Below, in pieces: positions 34,137-35,235 of a DNA stretch of 35,235 nt. The position numbers were made by a program, and so were the translations under genes. The first letter of the stretch is position 1. Every line of letters starts with the position of its first letter. Source of the stretch: Cyanobacteria bacterium FACHB-502 (GTDB lineage Bacteria; Cyanobacteriota; Cyanobacteriia; Elainellales; Elainellaceae); the NCBI GenBank assembly GCA_014695325.1, contig JACJNZ010000028.1, positions 1-35,235 on the forward strand. Direction: 5' to 3'. Under the pieces are notes generated by a model that was given only the letters and a program-made list of their open reading frames with translations, was not told the origin of the DNA and did no database searches.

Positions 34137-34828
34137 GCGATGATCACTACTAAACCCTTTCAGGGATTGAAACCAGCTCGTACAAGTCCCTGAGCCGTTC
34201 CTCGGAGGCGACCAAATGCGATGATCACTACTAAACCCTTTCAGGGATTGAAACGCCTCTCTAAATACATTACCAGTTTCTTCCGAAAGCGATGATCACT
34301 ACTAAACCCTTTCAGGGATTGAAACATTGGCGAATTTCTGGAGCACCCCGATCGGCGCAGTGGGGCGATGATCACTACTAAACCCTTTCAGGGATTGAAA
34401 CTTTGGTGAACTGGGGAACGAAAGCGACGAGGGCGATGATCACTACTAAACCCTTTCAGGGATTGAAACCGCACATCCAATCCTGGGCCACGGCGATCAA
34501 AGCGATGATCACTACTAAACCCTTTCAGGGATTGAAACATCTTTTTGAAATTGAATTAATAAGATCTCAAACCGCGATGATCACTATTAAACCCTTTCAG
34601 GGATTGAAACTCTAAAACCTCGTCTTTGGCAAAAGTAATACCTCAGGCGATGATCACTACTAAACCCTTTCAGGGATTGAAACTAGTTGTCGGTGAGTTC
34701 GGCTCAGGCAAAAGTTTGGCGATGATCACTACTAAACCCTTTCAGGGATTGAAACTCGTATTCCGCGATCGTGTATGGATCGTTCTGAGCTGCGATGATC
34801 ACTACTAAACCCTTTCAGGGATTGAAAC
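34137..34828 (+). CRISPR. CRISPR array 2 (type I-D variant repeat): 10 repeats, 9 spacers
   Basis: The 37-bp repeat starts GCGATGATCACTACTAAACC and ends CTTTCAGGGATTGAAAC. It agrees with the array 1 repeat at 30 of 37 positions; all differences fall in the first 15 bases. Nine copies are identical and the seventh (34574-34610) has a C to T change at 34587. Spacers are 31-39 bp except the first, leader-proximal one (34174-34217, 44 bp). The last repeat at 34792-34828 is not degenerate, which suggests deletion of the old end or a young array. Confidence 0.98.
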
Positions 34829-34996
34829 ACAGAATTCCCCATCCTGGGCGGTTTTATCGTGCGGTAAATGAATTATGAATCCGATGATGGGGTGCTATCA
34901 AGCGGAAACGGCTACCGTGTTATTTCAGCGGATCTTGCGTATCTTGGAGGAAACCACTTTGATGTGCGGGCGATCGATTTCCAACCCATCCATACT

Positions 34997-35235
34997 ATGT
35001 CAAACCCGACTAAACCACCCTGCGATGAGGGTGTAATCCGCTCCCAACCTTGCTCTACTCCCTGTCAGCGCAGCCACCGAATTTGGATACTGGTTGCCAC
35101 AATTCTCGGTTCTAGTATGGCATTTATCGACAGCACTGTCGTCAACGTTGCCCTGCCGACACTACAAACCCAGTTGAATGCAACTGTTTCTGATGTGCAA
35201 TGGGTCGTAGAATCCTATGCCCTATTTGTCGCAGC
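34997..35235 (+). CDS. DHA2-family MFS transporter, N-terminal part (cut by window end)
   Basis: The frame runs off the window. After a polar N-terminus (MSNPTKPPCDEG) comes a membrane helix (IWILVATILGSSMAFIDSTV) and then VNVALPTLQTQL, the DxTVVNVALP motif of the 14-helix DHA2 (EmrB/QacA) drug:H+ antiporters, followed by VQWVVESYALF. The frame is open back to an in-frame ATG at 34868, but the intervening sequence is not transporter-like and ATG 34997 fits the family better. No good ribosome-binding site precedes either start. It is likely unrelated to the CRISPR locus. Confidence 0.8.
   Translation, partial: MSNPTKPPCDEGVIRSQPCSTPCQRSHRIWILVATILGSSMAFIDSTVVNVALPTLQTQLNATVSDVQWVVESYALFVA

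Noticed and set aside
34403-34808. Open frames in array 2 with repeated MITTKPFQGLK
   Set aside because: Also CRISPR repeat translated in one frame.
34868-34996. Possible 43-residue N-terminal extension of the MFS gene from ATG 34868
   Set aside because: The translated extension does not look like a transporter N-terminus and no ribosome-binding site is seen; kept only as an alternative start.

Overview
The window looks like a filamentous or other multicellular-type cyanobacterium. CGATCG and its octamer GCGATCGC (the HIP1 motif typical of cyanobacterial chromosomes) recur throughout, and the gene families (DUF1822, DUF928, CHASE2-CHAT, cyanobacterial two-partner secretion proteins) are characteristic of that phylum. 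All calls come from reading the sequence; no database search or alignment program was run.

Region A (1-17983, all + strand). After the 3' end of an IS5-type transposase gene comes one long co-oriented cluster: a sigma-70-like factor, a DUF1822 protein, a membrane CHAT-CHASE2 protein, a DUF928 secreted protein, two tandem RTX/Calx-beta proteins plus the N-terminal stub of a third copy, a TpsA filamentous-haemagglutinin-type exoprotein, a secreted TPR-CHAT protein and the TpsB outer-membrane transporter. Many start and stop codons overlap, so most of it is probably translationally coupled. It reads as a regulated cell-surface or secreted-protein system with two different CHAT (caspase-like) proteins.

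Region B (18410-19239). A complete IS6-family element with perfect 17-bp terminal inverted repeats but no matching target-site duplication. It abuts what appears to be the decayed 3' end of a cas2 gene.

Region C (19287-34828). A complete type I-D CRISPR-Cas locus bracketed by two arrays. Array 1 has 28 intact repeats plus one degenerate terminal repeat; array 2 has 10 repeats. Both point along the + strand. Their leaders are homologous, have the same length and the same leader-repeat spacing, and each follows a cas2 end (intact for array 2, relic for array 1). Between the arrays lie a divergent WYL-domain regulator, a small winged-helix-like ORF, then cas10d (with a likely internal start for the small subunit), csc2, csc1, cas3, a MntA/HepT toxin-antitoxin pair, cas6, a small membrane protein, cas4, cas1 and cas2.

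Most notable points. The MNT-HEPN pair sits inside the cas operon and is flanked on its left by a second, broken copy of the cas6 start, which suggests cassette insertion with duplication. A one-helix membrane protein lies between cas6 and cas4. Spacers are strongly enriched in CGATCG.

Region D (34829-35235). The window ends inside the 5' part of a DHA2-type MFS transporter gene.
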